Shown: one piece after another, positions 10,649 through 22,193 of the stretch | Layout: each line of letters begins with the position of its first letter | How positions within the stretch are numbered: the stretch's first letter is position 1 | Assembly (NCBI GenBank): GCA_907163345.1 | Contig: CAJQUN010000001.1 | Coordinates: forward strand, 2,976,001-3,040,000 | DNA from: Haberlea rhodopensis | Taxonomy: Eukaryota; Streptophyta; Magnoliopsida; Lamiales; Gesneriaceae | Length of the DNA stretch: 64,000 nt | Direction of reading: 5' to 3' | Made by a program: the position numbers and the translations under genes | The notes under the pieces: generated by a model | The model's database searches: none | Seen by the model: only the letters and a program-made list of their open reading frames with translations | Told to the model about the DNA's origin: nothing

Positions 10649-13600
10649 GTGAACAACATTAGTGGATATCTTCCTGGGCGGATAGTATTCTTCTTGGTAT
10701 GTTTTAAATTGTCTTCTCTTGAAGCATGTCTCTTTGTGTTTTATCACAATGCTATGGATAGCATTCTATTGTCTCCTACTCATCTGCTCTACTTCTTTAT
10801 TTATTTGTTTATTTTGTTAAATTTGGAAGAGGGATGGTGATGAGTATGAGGGATAACATTGTACATGACATGATCATGACTTCATATGATTTTCCTGTAA
10901 TGTTGCAGGTGAATACACATCTCACACCACGCCCAATTTTTCTAACTAGGCATGGGGAGAGCCGTGACAATGTTAGATGCCGAATTGGTGGTGACAGTGT
11001 GATAAGGTTCTCTTTTACGAAATATGAAATATTTTATTTATTGTACTTCGTATGCGCTCCAATTCAAGATGGTTGTAGTATGAGACATTTTTAACTTTGT
11101 GTGCCTTCCTTGTTCATTTTTTTTTTGGTCAGCATTCTCTCTGATAGGTTCTGCATCTTCAGTGTATATTTAGTAATATTTTCTTGAAGACAATCTACAT
11201 CTCAAATATTAGTTGAAACCAAATACCCTCGGTTTCATGTAAAAATAATTGATTTGAGTGCAAGGTGGTAGCGATAATTTCTATGCCTTCACAGGCTCAA
11301 ACAAAATGGTGCCAAACAAATTCAATGGGAGACTAGATCTTGTATATATGAACAGCTTCTTCCTAATGCTAAGATTGGCTTGCTGCTGTCGATAAAGGGG
11401 AGACTGGCATTACTAAAACTGAAGAGAGGGTCCTTCCCTGCAAAAAATGCATATTCTATGTTGTTTCCCTATTTTTAACATTTTCATCATAACAACAGCC
11501 GAATGATAAATATTGATGTATAATATACCATTAAAGTATATACGTTAAAATCATAGTAAATTTTATTGCACAGTATCAATCATGGTATTTCGCCACTCAA
11601 TGTAAATATCCTCCACTCACAACAGAAGGTCAAAGCAATCCCCAAAAAGAAAGATGCTACGTGTCTCATCGGACAACTAATAACTTTTTGTCACTTCAGT
11701 GTGGATTGAACCTTTCTACTTATCTATGACTTTTCCTTCTAAAGACTTTAGCCTTGTTCAGATAGGAGTCTGTAGAATCCAGTGAGAATGAACTACTGAG
11801 AGCAAACTAACGCTTGTTCGTTTCCTTCCATCCAAATGGATCCCACCCCTTATGTTTCATTGTATTTGGAGACCCATCAGAAAAGGACTAGCATCATTTA
11901 AATTTCAACATTGTTTATCTGGTACATCATAATTTATATTGTACATTATAATAACTATGCTTTGCACACAACATACACCTATAAGTTATAAGACTTACCA
12001 AGATCACTTAACTATTCTTTTCCATTTCATTATCTTTCTTTCTTTTTAGAATCCTTAGGTATTTACGAGTTCAATAAATATGTAAGGTGGCCATATGGTA
12101 TAGGATTTTTATGAAAGTGAGTCAAATGGGGATGGTTAATAGAAATCCATGTAAAAATGGTTGTATGGCCAAGATTGCTAATAATTAACAAATTATTATT
12201 TGAAATTGAGATCTCATATTTACAAACATAGATGTATGAAAATTTGGAATAACTTCGATGTGCATATAAAAAAAAGTATATTTTGGTGCTCCTTTCCTGA
12301 TTAAATCGACTACTTTCATGGCTATATGATGAATAAAGTTGGTGTACTCTGTCAGATCTTGTTGTTTGCCTGCTTTGATTAGGCTTCCTTTTATGAATAG
12401 ATTTTATCATAAATTCATGCCTACAAGAAGAGACCATCTTATTATTCTTTAATAAAAAGAGAGAAACTCTAAAGCTTCAATGATGGGGTAGGGGACTGAC
12501 ACCAAGCGAGATTGTGGTTGGTAAAAAGGGAGTGCTCTAAAGGTTAAATTCTATTGAAAATTTTTTGGACTTCGACACATCTCTTCAAGATGCTACATCA
12601 TATTTCAAATTTCGAAATTTATGTAGCTCCATTTTCATGGATCTCACCATTCGAGACTACGAACTTTTCTTGTATTTTGTTTGTTTTTATCTAGGCAAAG
12701 TGCTTCAATTAGGCTTATTTGTTGTGATTCTTGTTATTACACTATGCTGTGTAACTCATGATGTTAATTATCTTTCAACAGTGATTCTGGAGAGCTTTAT
12801 GCAAAGAAACTTGCCAATTTTGTTGAAAAACGTCTGAAAAATGAAAGGGCAGCTTCTGTAAGTTTCTCAAATTTCTGAAATTTAGTTGAAATTGCTTTAA
12901 ATTTGTAAATTAGGAATAGGGTCATGACAGTGAAGAGAGAAAGAAACATGGGTCTGCCGTTCATTAGCTATTAAGATGATGTCATTCGTTTTAACTTCTA
13001 TTTCTCACATGGCTTAGATATGGACCAGCACGTTGCAAAGAACAATTTTAACAGCAAGCCCTATAGTTGGATTCCCAAAGGTTTGTGTAATTGTGCCCAT
13101 GTTTTACTTTGCCAACAAAGTCCAACATTAGTTATCAATACTCTATGCTTTCTTTAGACTGACATCTGACCATCTGAGCCAATCCTTTCATTATCTTATT
13201 TTATAGATACAATGGCGTGCACTTGATGAAATTAATGCCGGCGTTTGTGATGGGATGACATACGAAGAGATAAAGAAAAATATGCCCGAGGAATATGAGT
13301 ATACTTCAGTTTTAAAGGATTATTTTTTTTCTCATTCATTTATTTTGTGTTGTGCATCATAATTTTTTCAGTCCTGAATATTGCATAATGTTTATGGAGA
13401 ACGTCTTACTTGATTATTTAATATTATTTCTCTGGGGACTCTGTTTGTCATGGCCCAATTAAGTGACAGCTCAAGCCCACCGGCCTCAAGTGATAACGTT
13501 TGTCGAAGATTTAAACATGGGAAATATAGGGGTATAGAATCCTAGTTATCAGATTTTTCAAACTCTAGCTTCTTTATCTTTTTTGTTTGAAATTTTTGAC

Positions 13601-16600
13601 GTTTATCTCATGGAAGATAAATCATTAGGATTATGGTTTTTGGTATTCTCTACAGTACCAATTTGCCGTGATTTCACCAATTCCTGTAGTGAGTTGCTTC
13701 GGATTGGTGGTCCAAAATGTAAGTTACAATGGCCCTTGAACTCTTCCCACTGCATGGTGGATCTATCTTTTTCCAATTTTAAGAACCATATTGTTCATTC
13801 CCTTCGAGATGGAAGGATGCGATCTCTAGTTTTTCGTGCTTTGGTGTCTTTTGATGCTGGAAGAATTGATCGCAGTAACTAAGCCATCCAAGTGGGTCTA
13901 CACTACCATCAAATCTAGGGAAATCCATCTTCGAGAATTTTGGCACATAAAATTCCTCTCTCGTCCCTTCTTGTGCTGGTGGATTCTCACAGCCAGCATC
14001 ATGGGAGGCGTGATCGCTATTTTTTCCTTCTTGATCGTAATTGGATGTGGTGCGAGGGGCGGAAATTTGCAAAGATAACTCTGCCAATTGTTGCGGCAAC
14101 TTGCTTCTTCTCTTCCTTATACATTGAAAGGAAATTCTCAAATTGTTGCTGAAATATGTGAAAATCTCCCATAAACTCCTGTATCTGGTACAAGTTTGTT
14201 ATAAGAACGGGTGACGGATCATGTTATGAGACGTTTAACAAGAGGTTGATTGTTCGGATATGTGACTTCTTGGTGCTTGGATGATTTCCTTCCTTGTTTG
14301 CCTATTCTAGAATATTTGTTTGGAGCTCGTGGAAGAGAGTTGTATGTTTGAAATTCAAGTTGATACTTATTCCAACCTTCTCATATAAATACAGGAAGAG
14401 TCCAAGACTATGAAACAAAAATCTGCAGAATCCTGCTCCTAAAAGAATCCCAAAACCATAATCCTAATGATTATCAAACAACAAAGATAAAGAAGCTAGA
14501 GTTCGAAAAAATCTGATAACTAGGATAATGTATCCCTATATTTCCCATGTGTGTATCACTTGAGGCTGGTGGGCTTGAGCTGTCTTTGGTTTGGGCCATG
14601 ACAAAGTCAAACAACGGTCATATAGATGATAGTATATATGGTAATATGGCAACAATTGAAGTCCTCACCTTCGACTTTATTTACTCAACATGCGAGCAAC
14701 TGTTTCCGTTGTCTGGTGAGTCACTCCAATATTTTCTGCCGTTGGATATTCTTTTTAGTTCATATCGACGAAACACATTTCCTCTAGATTCCCTACTATA
14801 ATTCTTCGAATGCACTTGTATGGCTATCAGGAAATTATTTTCATACTCTCCCCCTTATACAGCATTGTCCTCGCTTTTATTTGATTTTTCAAGCTAGTAT
14901 CACTAGCCCACAGCATTGCCCCTGAGTCTTGTTCAAGTTTTCCTTTCACGTAGGTTCACTGTCTCTCTGGTTCGAGATTTTTAAGGAATTTGGTTTACGT
15001 GGGAGTGGCCTGAAAAAGTTACACATCTGTGGTAAACCAAATTCATGCAGCATAGAGAAAATTATGGTAGTTGGTTATTTATCAATCTTTGGGAGTTGTG
15101 GAAAGAAAGGAACCAGTAAATTTTTGAAGGATTTTATGGAGAGAAAACTCAAGTGTCGGACGAATGACAAGATAAAGATTTTAAAGGATCCTTTTGTATT
15201 ATTTATTAATTGGATTGCAACCTCAATTAGTCTGAATAAACATTTGTGCATGTTGTGTGCCAATTTCAATCTTTGAAAGCTTGTTGGTGAGGGAATCTTA
15301 TCCTTCCCTCGGATTGTACAATTCCATTTGTTAATGAATTTTGTTTTTTTATTTAAGAAATGAGTTTGTTTTAGCATCCACTTCATTTTCCAGCTTATGC
15401 GTTCGTTATTGATAATGCTTGTTACTCTATTATTTGACTTACGTTTTTGTGTCCCTTTTCATTTTCATAATCTTTTCATCATTTCAAGCTCACCTGTCCC
15501 GGAAATTTCCTGTTTCCATATATTATAGGTCACGGAAAAAGGATAAGTTGAGGTACAGATATCCTCGCGGGGAATCATATCTCGATGTTATACAACGGTT
15601 TGTATTCTGCAATTCTAATGAGATGTGTGTTCTTTTCAGGGTGCGAACATTATATTGCTTAGTTGTTCTGTTTGCCTTTTTGCTTCTTTCAGGTTAGAGC
15701 CTGTGATCATTGAACTGGAGCGACAAAGAGCTCCTGTTGTGGTGGTTGCTCACCAGGTCATACATTTAAACTAGGGGTGCTTATTGGGTTGACCCGGTCC
15801 GGTCCGGTCCGGACCGGAACCGGCCGGTTCCGGGTCCGTTAAGGACGGAACCGGTCCGATCCGGTAAGGAACCGGATCGGATCCGGTTCCGGTTCCACCG
15901 GTTCCGGGTTGGACCGGTTCCAACCCGGAACCGGTATTTTATAATTTTAATTTTTTTTTTTCGAAAAATTAAGGTATAACTTGTTGTGTGGAGGATTCGA
16001 ACACGCAACCATCACAATCTACTCTATAACTCTAACCAATTGAGCTAATGGGCCTTTGTATTTGTAAAATAACATCAAATATATTTATCTATATTTAAAA
16101 AAATTATTTTTTTAAAAATTAACGGATCCGGTTCCGGTTCAACCCGGAACCGGATCCGTTTAATCCGGAACCGGTAAGATACCGGTTCCGGAACGGTAGA
16201 ACGATCCGGACCGGTATCTTACCGGTTCCGGACCGGTTCGGAACCGGTTAGTCCGGTTCCGGTTTCGGACCGGACTAACCGGTCCGGTTTCGGACCGGGT
16301 CCGGATCGACCCGGTCCGATAAGCACCCCTAATTTAAACTGAAATTTTTTACCTCTCCACAAATTGCTTTGTACTTCAAAAGCTAAATGTTTTTTGTAAT
16401 TTTCTTATAGGCGGTATTGAGGGCACTGTATGCTTACTTTGCAGACAGGCCATTGAAAGAGATTCCCCACATAGAGGTACATAATCCTGGCTTACTACTA
16501 TTTAAACCATCATGGTGAAATGAGGTAGAAAACTGAGTAGTTTACCTTCTTTTATTTTACTGGAATTAAGTAAATCCACGTGATTCTATTATGCAATATT

Positions 16601-17558
16601 TGTTTGAATCCTATCTCATTATGAGCTAATTAATCTAAGTCAATAGTCATTTCTTGAAATGAATAGAATCTGCAAACCGAATTTTGACTTTAGAACCTGT
16701 AATGCAATGCATTGCTACAACTACCTGTCTTTTTTTAGGCTACCAGCAGGCAGAATATATTGTACCTCATCTAGGGTTGGTAAGATGAGAGTGGTCGTGA
16801 GCTATCTCTGTATACTATCATGAATGTGGTGTTGGAGTCAAGGTCAACATCTGGGTCTCACCGTAATTAAAATTTTCATTTTAATGTTATACTACTTGTT
16901 CGTTGATTGATAATGAAATCTTTTTCCGTAAATAAGATTAGGTGGGTATACATAACCAAATATGGAGAGGGGGGTAGGGAGAAATTGGGGTGGTAAGGTT
17001 GGCCACTCTGTAAAACCTTCACCTCAAAATTTCTTTTCGCCACCTCAGAAGTAATGGAATAGCATCTCAATGATCATTTTGTGAACTTCAGAGGTTTCTC
17101 TTGGTAATTCCTTGGACATACCAAACCTCTTGAATAAGACTTGTTCTACTGATTGTTTAGTTATTTTTTTAGTACGAGGGTCCATGGTTAAGAAACTCGC
17201 GAAAAAATATGCTAGCATGCACTTTTTTTTATCTTATGACGAAAAACGATATTTTGGCACCACTCGGCCTCCTGCATCACCTTAAACAGGCCCATTTGTA
17301 ACCATATGCCTCTTTTGCTTGCTTGCTTGCTAGAGTTTTGCATCCATTTTATTTTTTGGGTTATCTGATTTCAGCTTTTTAACAAAGTGCAACTAAAAAA
17401 AACTCTTTGAAGGGAATAAAACTGTGGAACTCCTGCTCTTTATATCTAACGGTGAACACGGTTTTGGTCTGTAATTTTGGCAGATGTCGCTTCATACAAT
17501 TATAGAGATACAGATGGGAGTTACAGGAGTCCAGGAGAAAAGCTACAAGATCATGTGA
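10649..17558 (+). CDS. F2KP: F2KP, 6-phosphofructo-2-kinase/fructose-2,6-bisphosphatase (3' nine exons)
   Basis: Cytosolic bifunctional enzyme that makes and breaks fructose 2,6-bisphosphate, the signal controlling glycolysis versus sucrose synthesis. Only the bisphosphatase half is here. Exons: 10649-10696, 10909-11006, 12782-12857, 13018-13080, 13207-13298, 15529-15597, 15693-15756, 16411-16476 and 17484-17558. All have AG/GT borders and phases agree, giving 216 codons and then TGA. Motifs: VNNISGYLPGRIVFFL, phosphohistidine loop LTRHGES, YEEIKKNMPEEYE, RYRYPRGESYLDVIQR, second catalytic His in VVVAHQ, and the end HTIIEIQMGVTGVQE. No stop codon interrupts it. Oddities: NVRCRIGG, where a Gly is usual instead of Cys, and a C-terminus KSYKIM. 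The kinase half and N-terminus would lie upstream of the window, or are lost; in the latter case this is a truncated copy. Introns carry a Gypsy remnant, an L1 tail and an hAT element. Confidence 0.85.
13446..14603 (-). mobile_element. Ty3/Gypsy remnant with oppositely oriented LTR copies
   Basis: Lies in the F2KP intron 13299-15528. Read on the minus strand, an LTR runs from 14603 (TGTCATGGCCC) to about 14198 (..TATAACA), followed by a degenerate primer-binding site (TTGTACCAGATA). Then comes a gag start (about 14141 down to 13650) with FPRFDGSVDPLGWL and, after a frameshift near 13785, TMQWEEFKGH. At 13446-13640 part of the same LTR reappears in the opposite orientation, starting TGTCATGGCCC on the plus strand. 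The two LTR copies therefore form a long inverted repeat around the gag fragment. No protease, RT or integrase is left, and no target duplication is visible. Confidence 0.8.
13650..14141 (-). pseudogene. Gypsy gag fragment
   Basis: N-terminal part of a retrotransposon gag protein: FYVPKFSKMDFPRFDG, DPLGWLSYCDQFF and KLEIASFHLEG, continuing in another frame with a WEEFKGH-type motif and ending against the inverted LTR copy. At least one frameshift (about 13785) is present and the C-terminal zinc knuckle is missing. Confidence 0.75.
14930..15370 (+). mobile_element. L1 LINE 3'-end relic
   Basis: A short stretch with the usual L1 C-terminal signature (LWELWKERNQ near 15090 in one frame) followed by an AT-rich 3' UTR ending in a T-rich tract. 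Reading frames are broken. It lies in the same F2KP intron as the Gypsy remnant. The call rests on one short motif. Confidence 0.45.
15772..16331. mobile_element. hAT-type MITE, family B
   Basis: A 560-bp element with termini TAGGGGTGCTTAT / ATAAGCACCCCTA and a perfect 8-bp target duplication ATTTAAAC (15764-15771 and 16332-16339). Both arms are packed with CCGGTTCC and GGTCCGG words that are complementary between arms. The AT-rich centre contains a tRNA-like relic (15984-16054). The left end starts only 15 bp after the GT splice donor at 15757, inside the F2KP intron, so the exon itself is untouched. Confidence 0.93.
15984..16054 (-). pseudogene. tRNA-like relic inside the hAT element
   Basis: On the minus strand the segment reads GGCCCATTAGCTCAATTGG, resembling an acceptor 5' strand plus D-arm and A box, and later GTTCGAATCC, which is B-box-like. 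The spacing is that of a tRNA of about 70 nt. The D stem can nearly pair (GCTC/GAGT), but the anticodon stem and T stem do not pair properly. It is a decayed tRNA-derived sequence, not a working gene. No amino acid can be assigned. Confidence 0.6.
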
Positions 17559-17863
17559 TAATCCGGTACAGACTGATGACCGGGACAAGAATTGAAGGAT
17601 TATGACTGGCACTAATGTAGTTCAGGTGAATTGTTTCCATAACCAAGTATAGAGCATAAAAGGAGCTTTACCATTAATGGCACTAATATAGCATGAGTAT
17701 CAGCAAAATTATTGTAATTATCCCACTAAAAGTAATAAAATTGCGTGGGAAATTATCAAAACTTGTAATGATTGAGTTTTAATTTTCTATACTCTCATAT
17801 TGTATGATACTAATAAAACAGTTTATTTTAGCTCAATACACTAAATTTGGATCCCCTACAAAA

Positions 17864-19195
17864 TTTTTTTTTATCAGGCAAAATAATATAATGATATAAA
17901 AAGAGTACGTGGAGTACCCGAAAAGTTTAACAATAGAACAGTACGAAAAACACCTCAATGTAGAGCTACTAGGCAAGCTCCGAGCAAACGCTGCAACCTT
18001 ATTAAGGGCTAAAGTGTTTCGTATGGTTTGGAATATTGGACGAAACCCCCTTAGGGAGTGACTTATCCTCTGGAATTTTATGATAAGCAGAACGTACCGA
18101 GAATGATTTTGATGAGTCGTGCCGCCACTCTAATTCGTCTTCCTTGACATGAGCTAAAGTTATCCTACCAATAAAAGTTACTAAAACAAAAAATAATTTC
18201 TTACCCACTCAAAAAACTTTTGCCTCCAATCCCATTTCCAAAACCAAATGCTCTCACTGAAATTAAAGTGAAAGTTTATAGAACCACATTAGATCTGTAA
18301 TATTATATGGAACGAAATACTGAGCACTAAAGATGAATCACATCCAAAAAATGAGTGTGGCAGAGAGATGTGTATGCTTCGTTGGATGTGCGGTAAGACC
18401 ATAGAGATAAAATAAGGAATGAAGATATCCGAGCTGACGTATGTGTAGAAGATGCAAGAAAGTCGTTTACGTTGATTTGGTTACGTACAATGTATGCCCA
18501 GCAATGCACCTGTGCGTCAAGCAGAGTCCATGGATTTTGGTCATTTCACGAGAGCAAGAGGACGACCAAATAAGACATGGCTCAAAGTTATACGCAAAAA
18601 CTTGGAGTTCAAGGAGATTGATGGTGATATTCTAACCGATAGAAGCGTTTGGAGAAAACTGACACACGTGTCTGACCCGACTTGATTCTGTCTATTGTTC
18701 ATGTAGTCTACCCCAATTTATTGGTATTAAAGTTTAGTTGTTGTTTATAGATACTGATCTAGGAAACTTACACTACAAACTCTCCCCCTACCCACGGATC
18801 GTCCAAAATTTAGTGTTTCTACCATTACCCACTTTTCTAAACACACTCCGCCCCCTCTTAAACCACTCCGATGGATCTTGAAAAACGGTTTCTTGAAGCA
18901 CTTCGGTGTTGCTATTTTTGAAGGGTCACCTTGTCTCAACCCACTTTTAAGTTCAAATTCCTATGTAGGGCTCCCATTAATCAACACTGACGCTTGGCGC
19001 TTGTGACCCAATTCATTATCCAACCCCTCCACTTCCTATCAAAGTTCATTATCTTCATAACGTGATCAAGGAAATTCCAATGTACCGAGTCTTATGCTTT
19101 CTCGAAGTCCACTTTAAAAATAATTCATTTCCTTCGTTTTCTCTGTGTTTCATCGATCAATTCACTTATTTAGAATTTCATCCAATATCCTTGAA
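17864..19195 (-). mobile_element. L1-type LINE, copy 3, heavily deleted
   Basis: Reverse orientation. It begins with a T run and ATCAGGC, the complement of the family 3' end seen at 4263-4281. Recognisable pieces going right: the C-terminal EWRHDSSKSFSVRSAY near 18100, WFWKWDWRQ near 18230, FRKVGNGRNTKFW near 18810, GLRQGDPS near 18940 and an RT palm piece up to 19190. An RTE fragment interrupts it at about 18330-18750, and the segment between the RT and C-terminal regions is deleted. It sits inside the left segmental copy; the right copy is uninterrupted at the matching place. Confidence 0.82.
18330..18750 (+). mobile_element. RTE-clade LINE 3' fragment nested in L1
   Basis: Plus strand, opposite to the surrounding L1. 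It carries the conserved C-terminus of plant RTE elements: LRWMCGKT near 18375, MPSNAPVRQAESMD near 18500, RARGRPNKTWLKVIRKNLE near 18560, then SVWRKLTHVSDPT and a TGA stop at about 18685. The 3' end is ATTGGTATTAAAGTTTAG followed by a short GTT repeat, the typical RTE tail. Frames are broken upstream. Confidence 0.8.
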
Positions 19196-19560
19196 GTTGT
19201 GGCACTTTTCTTTACACCCTTTCAACAAATGAAAATATGGTATGCGACTACTGTCTTCATTCTACAATTTTGTAGGTCAATATCAGCTTTAACCACCGAA
19301 TACAGACTACAAGCTGAGATATGCGGGGATAAACCACCATATATCGTGAGATATTGAAGGGCAGGAGTATCTAACGTTCGGGGCCATATGTTTCTGGGTA
19401 GTTGGCTGAACACTAAGATCGAGGTGTACTAGAGAGGGTGAAGATATATCACAGCGCAGAAGACCACCATATTCGTCAGTTAATTCTCAAACCTCAAGCA
19501 CTAAACAACTGGAAATCGTGTTGAGAAGGGTTTCATCATTCTCATATTCAACATCGGTAC
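19196..19560 (-). pseudogene. F-box/LRR gene fragment (mid exon 1), left copy
   Basis: Minus-strand piece of an F-box/LRR exon with LDTPALQYLTIYGGLSP, SVVKADIDLQNC and neighbouring LRR-like text, matching the middle of the intact gene at 24809-26342. It has no F-box and no FBD end, and stops are present. The same partial fragment exists at 23640-24530, so the truncation predates the segmental duplication. Confidence 0.75.
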
Positions 19561-19854
19561 ACATGCTGCAGGCAAGCGCATAATACGTGAGGGTGAATTC
19601 TGGGACCGTAAAGAGTTTACAAGATCCATCATAACAAGCACAGGCATCTTCAAAAAATATTTCTATTATTGCATACTAGCAGATTACATCCTCAAAATTA
19701 TCATAAAATATATTCCATGACCGTGAAAGGGCAACAATATTTGGTCATATACATGCAAGTACAACTCAGTTTATGTTCGGCTACATATTCTAAAACTGGA
19801 ATTCAAGACTAATACTCAAATTAATATTAAAAAAATTAGGATGTGTGACATAAC

Positions 19855-21345
19855 TCAGAAGAATTCAATCTCACATGCATCTGATCCTCTTGGAAACCGT
19901 GAAATTTGTTGAAGCGCCCCAAACTTAGAATTGATATCAGTGCCATTATCAGAACATATTGTCATAATCTTCAAGACTTTAGCATGCCTCAGAATGTATC
20001 TTAACATGTCAAACTCATGATCTCCACCTCCAATTCCATAGAAGAACACAGTTTGAAGGGATAACAAGAGACACATTGGTATGTGCTCAGGCACCCTCCA
20101 GAATTTTAGATTTACATCAACCTGATGAAAACAGCAAGACCGACACCAGGTAAGACTGGAAAGCAAAACAAAGTGAGAAAGATAAAAAGGATTTTCAAAC
20201 TAATAAATTATTCAACGGCATCAAGAAACCGCTCTGATAGTAAGTACTTCTAGCTTATCCTAACATTGGAGAAGTTTTGTCAGCATACACCAATCGGCTT
20301 TCCAGTCCAGTTCCATTAAATAATCAAAACTCGTGGTTGAAGACAAGAGTGGAGAGTCAAGAAACTGCAGAGATAATAACACAGTTATCTCATTATCGCG
20401 GATCTTCTAATTACAAAATGTGATGAACAAGGCTGGAGACGTACCGTCATCACATAATGGCTTGATAACTTTAGGCTCTTTACATTATATATTCTTGCAA
20501 CAAATGCAAACACATCATGGGAATAACTAATGTCTTCCTTCATTCTATACTTCAGCTTTAACTACCAAACATAGCATCCGAGCTGAGATATGAAGGAATA
20601 AATCATCCTTTACAGTGAGATATTGAAGGGCGGGAGTATCTACCACCAACTTATGTTTGGGGCCAGATGTTCTTGGATTCATTGGCCAGTTTTAGACAAA
20701 TGCGTAGATCAAGGCGTATTAGAGAGGGTGAAGATATATTACAGCATAACATGCCATCAGATTCATCAATATCCATCGTAATGCTCAAAACCTCAAGCAC
20801 TAAACAACCGGAAGTCAAGTTGGGAAGGGTTTCATCATTCTCATATGAACATCTGATAAACTTAGCTTCTTTAGACTAGGTAAAAATGCTGCACGAGGCA
20901 CACGGCAAAAGCAATTGCAAAGCGTTAAATCTACCAAAGTTCTACAGTTGAAAAGGCAGTCAGGTAACCTAATATCACCAGTAAAAGAAAGATCAATCAC
21001 TTGAATATGGCGTGCAATGACGGTTCTGATCCATGAATCAAACCGATACTCATTTATACCCCAAGCAAACCAGAGGCTAAAACTCATTAAGCACCGGGCA
21101 TTATTTAGCAGTAAAACCATGTTTACAATCTCCGAAAAGCTAATTCTGTCATTGGGTTCTGAATAAAACTCAGTCATATCAAACTCAAGATTTGGGACAT
21201 GGGTCCAGAGGAACCTCCATCTTCTTGCCAGACAGCTAGTTGTCACAGCATCTATAGTCGGGAGATAAGAGAGGATTTGACAAAGAATTAAGTCTGGCAA
21301 GCAGCCAATTCCACTTTCGACTTAGCAAGTTTCTGGTGCTTTTCG
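19855..21345 (-). pseudogene. F-box/LRR/FBD pseudogene, left copy
   Basis: Dead paralogue of the gene at 24809-26342 with the same three-exon layout. Exon 3 (19855-20121) is open and ends RFPRGSDACEIEFF. Exon 2 (about 20229-20363) reads FLDSPLLSSTTSFDY but contains an in-frame TAG after KLLQC. Exon 1 is frameshifted near the start (about 21310) and near 20830. The F-box itself is readable (LPDLILCQILSYLPTIDAV, RRWRFLWTHVP). Between 19560 and 19855 lies 3' flank shared with 24530-24808. Confidence 0.85.
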
Positions 21346-21693
21346 CTCGATTGATTTACCATTGCCATAACCTCCTTGAATTGATTCTGGGTCCAAGAAA
21401 CATTCACCATAAACACTTGAAACGAATATTCAATTCACGAAACGGGTTCCTAATAGCGGAAAAAACAATTCTTGAATTTGCTACTTTCAACAAACACAAT
21501 TGGATTGAAATTCAAATAATTACAAGATACCTTGGAGAGAATGAAACGGCGAATACAAGGACTGTGTTATTGAGAATCAATAAAACTAATTCGTGTATAA
21601 GATTTTTAGCAATGATTGGTAAACTAGTGCCATATCGGTGAGTTCACTGATTTGAAAAGGAAAAGAGGAAAGGAAACAAGCTTGCTCTATCCG

Positions 21694-22193
21694 TAGAGGT
21701 GAACAAAAGTTCGGTTAAATTAAACAAACCGAAGAAACCAAACTAATTTGGAAAATCGGTTCGGTTAATTCGAAAATTCGGTTTTAATTTTTTTAAAAAT
21801 CGGTTAATTCGGTTGTTTTATTTTAAAACTATCGGTTAACCGAATAAACCGAAATTTTTAATTTTTTAATATTTCTTTAAAAAATTAAAAAACAATTAAT
21901 TTTTTTTAAAACAATAATTTCTTATCGTTCTTTATTTAAATATTACATTTAAAATTTTTAAAACCAAATTTTTTAATTTTTAAATCAAATTATCTAATTT
22001 TTATATTTTTTATATTTTTTTAAAAAAATATCGGTTAATTCGATTACCGACCGAAATAACCGATTTTTTATCGATCGGTTCGATTTTGAAAGTATAATTC
22101 GGTCGGTTCGGTTAGACAAAAAACAATTCGGTCGGTTCGATTTTTGAAAAATTCGGTTCGGTCGGTTCGGTTCTGACCGATTGCTCACCCCTA
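21694..22193. mobile_element. hAT-type MITE, family C
   Basis: A 500-bp element with ends TAGAGGTGAACAA and TTGCTCACCCCTA (imperfect terminal repeats) and a perfect 8-bp duplication TCTATCCG (21686-21693 and 22194-22201). The arms are made of TCGGTTCGGTT words and complementary AACCGAA words; the middle is AT-rich. No coding capacity. It lies just right of the left segmental copy. Confidence 0.92.

Larger units (their letters stand above)
17270..21690. repeat. Segmental duplication, left copy
   Basis: Contains the last F2KP intron/exon and 3' flank (17270-17860), then, after an inserted L1 (17864-19195), F-box fragment and F-box pseudogene sequence (19196-21690). The same order recurs at 22790-26620. 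Shared landmarks include the words before the final F2KP exon (TCTGTAATTTTGGCAGATG), the 3' flank ATTATGACTGGCACTAATG / ATTATGACTTGCACTAATG and the F-box exons. The right copy lacks this L1 and the left copy lacks the hAT at 23735, so both insertions followed the duplication. Confidence 0.85.

Noticed and set aside
13446..14603. Mutator-like element with long terminal inverted repeats
   Set aside because: The repeats start TGTCATGGCCC and carry an LTR-PBS-gag order, there is a gag fragment inside, and no 9-bp duplication is present.
15984..16054. Functional tRNA gene
   Set aside because: Anticodon and T stems do not pair; only the promoter-box-like parts survive.
15780..16320. Dense short repeats resembling a CRISPR or satellite array
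   Set aside because: There are no regular spacers, the two arms are complementary, and the unit has hAT ends with an 8-bp duplication.
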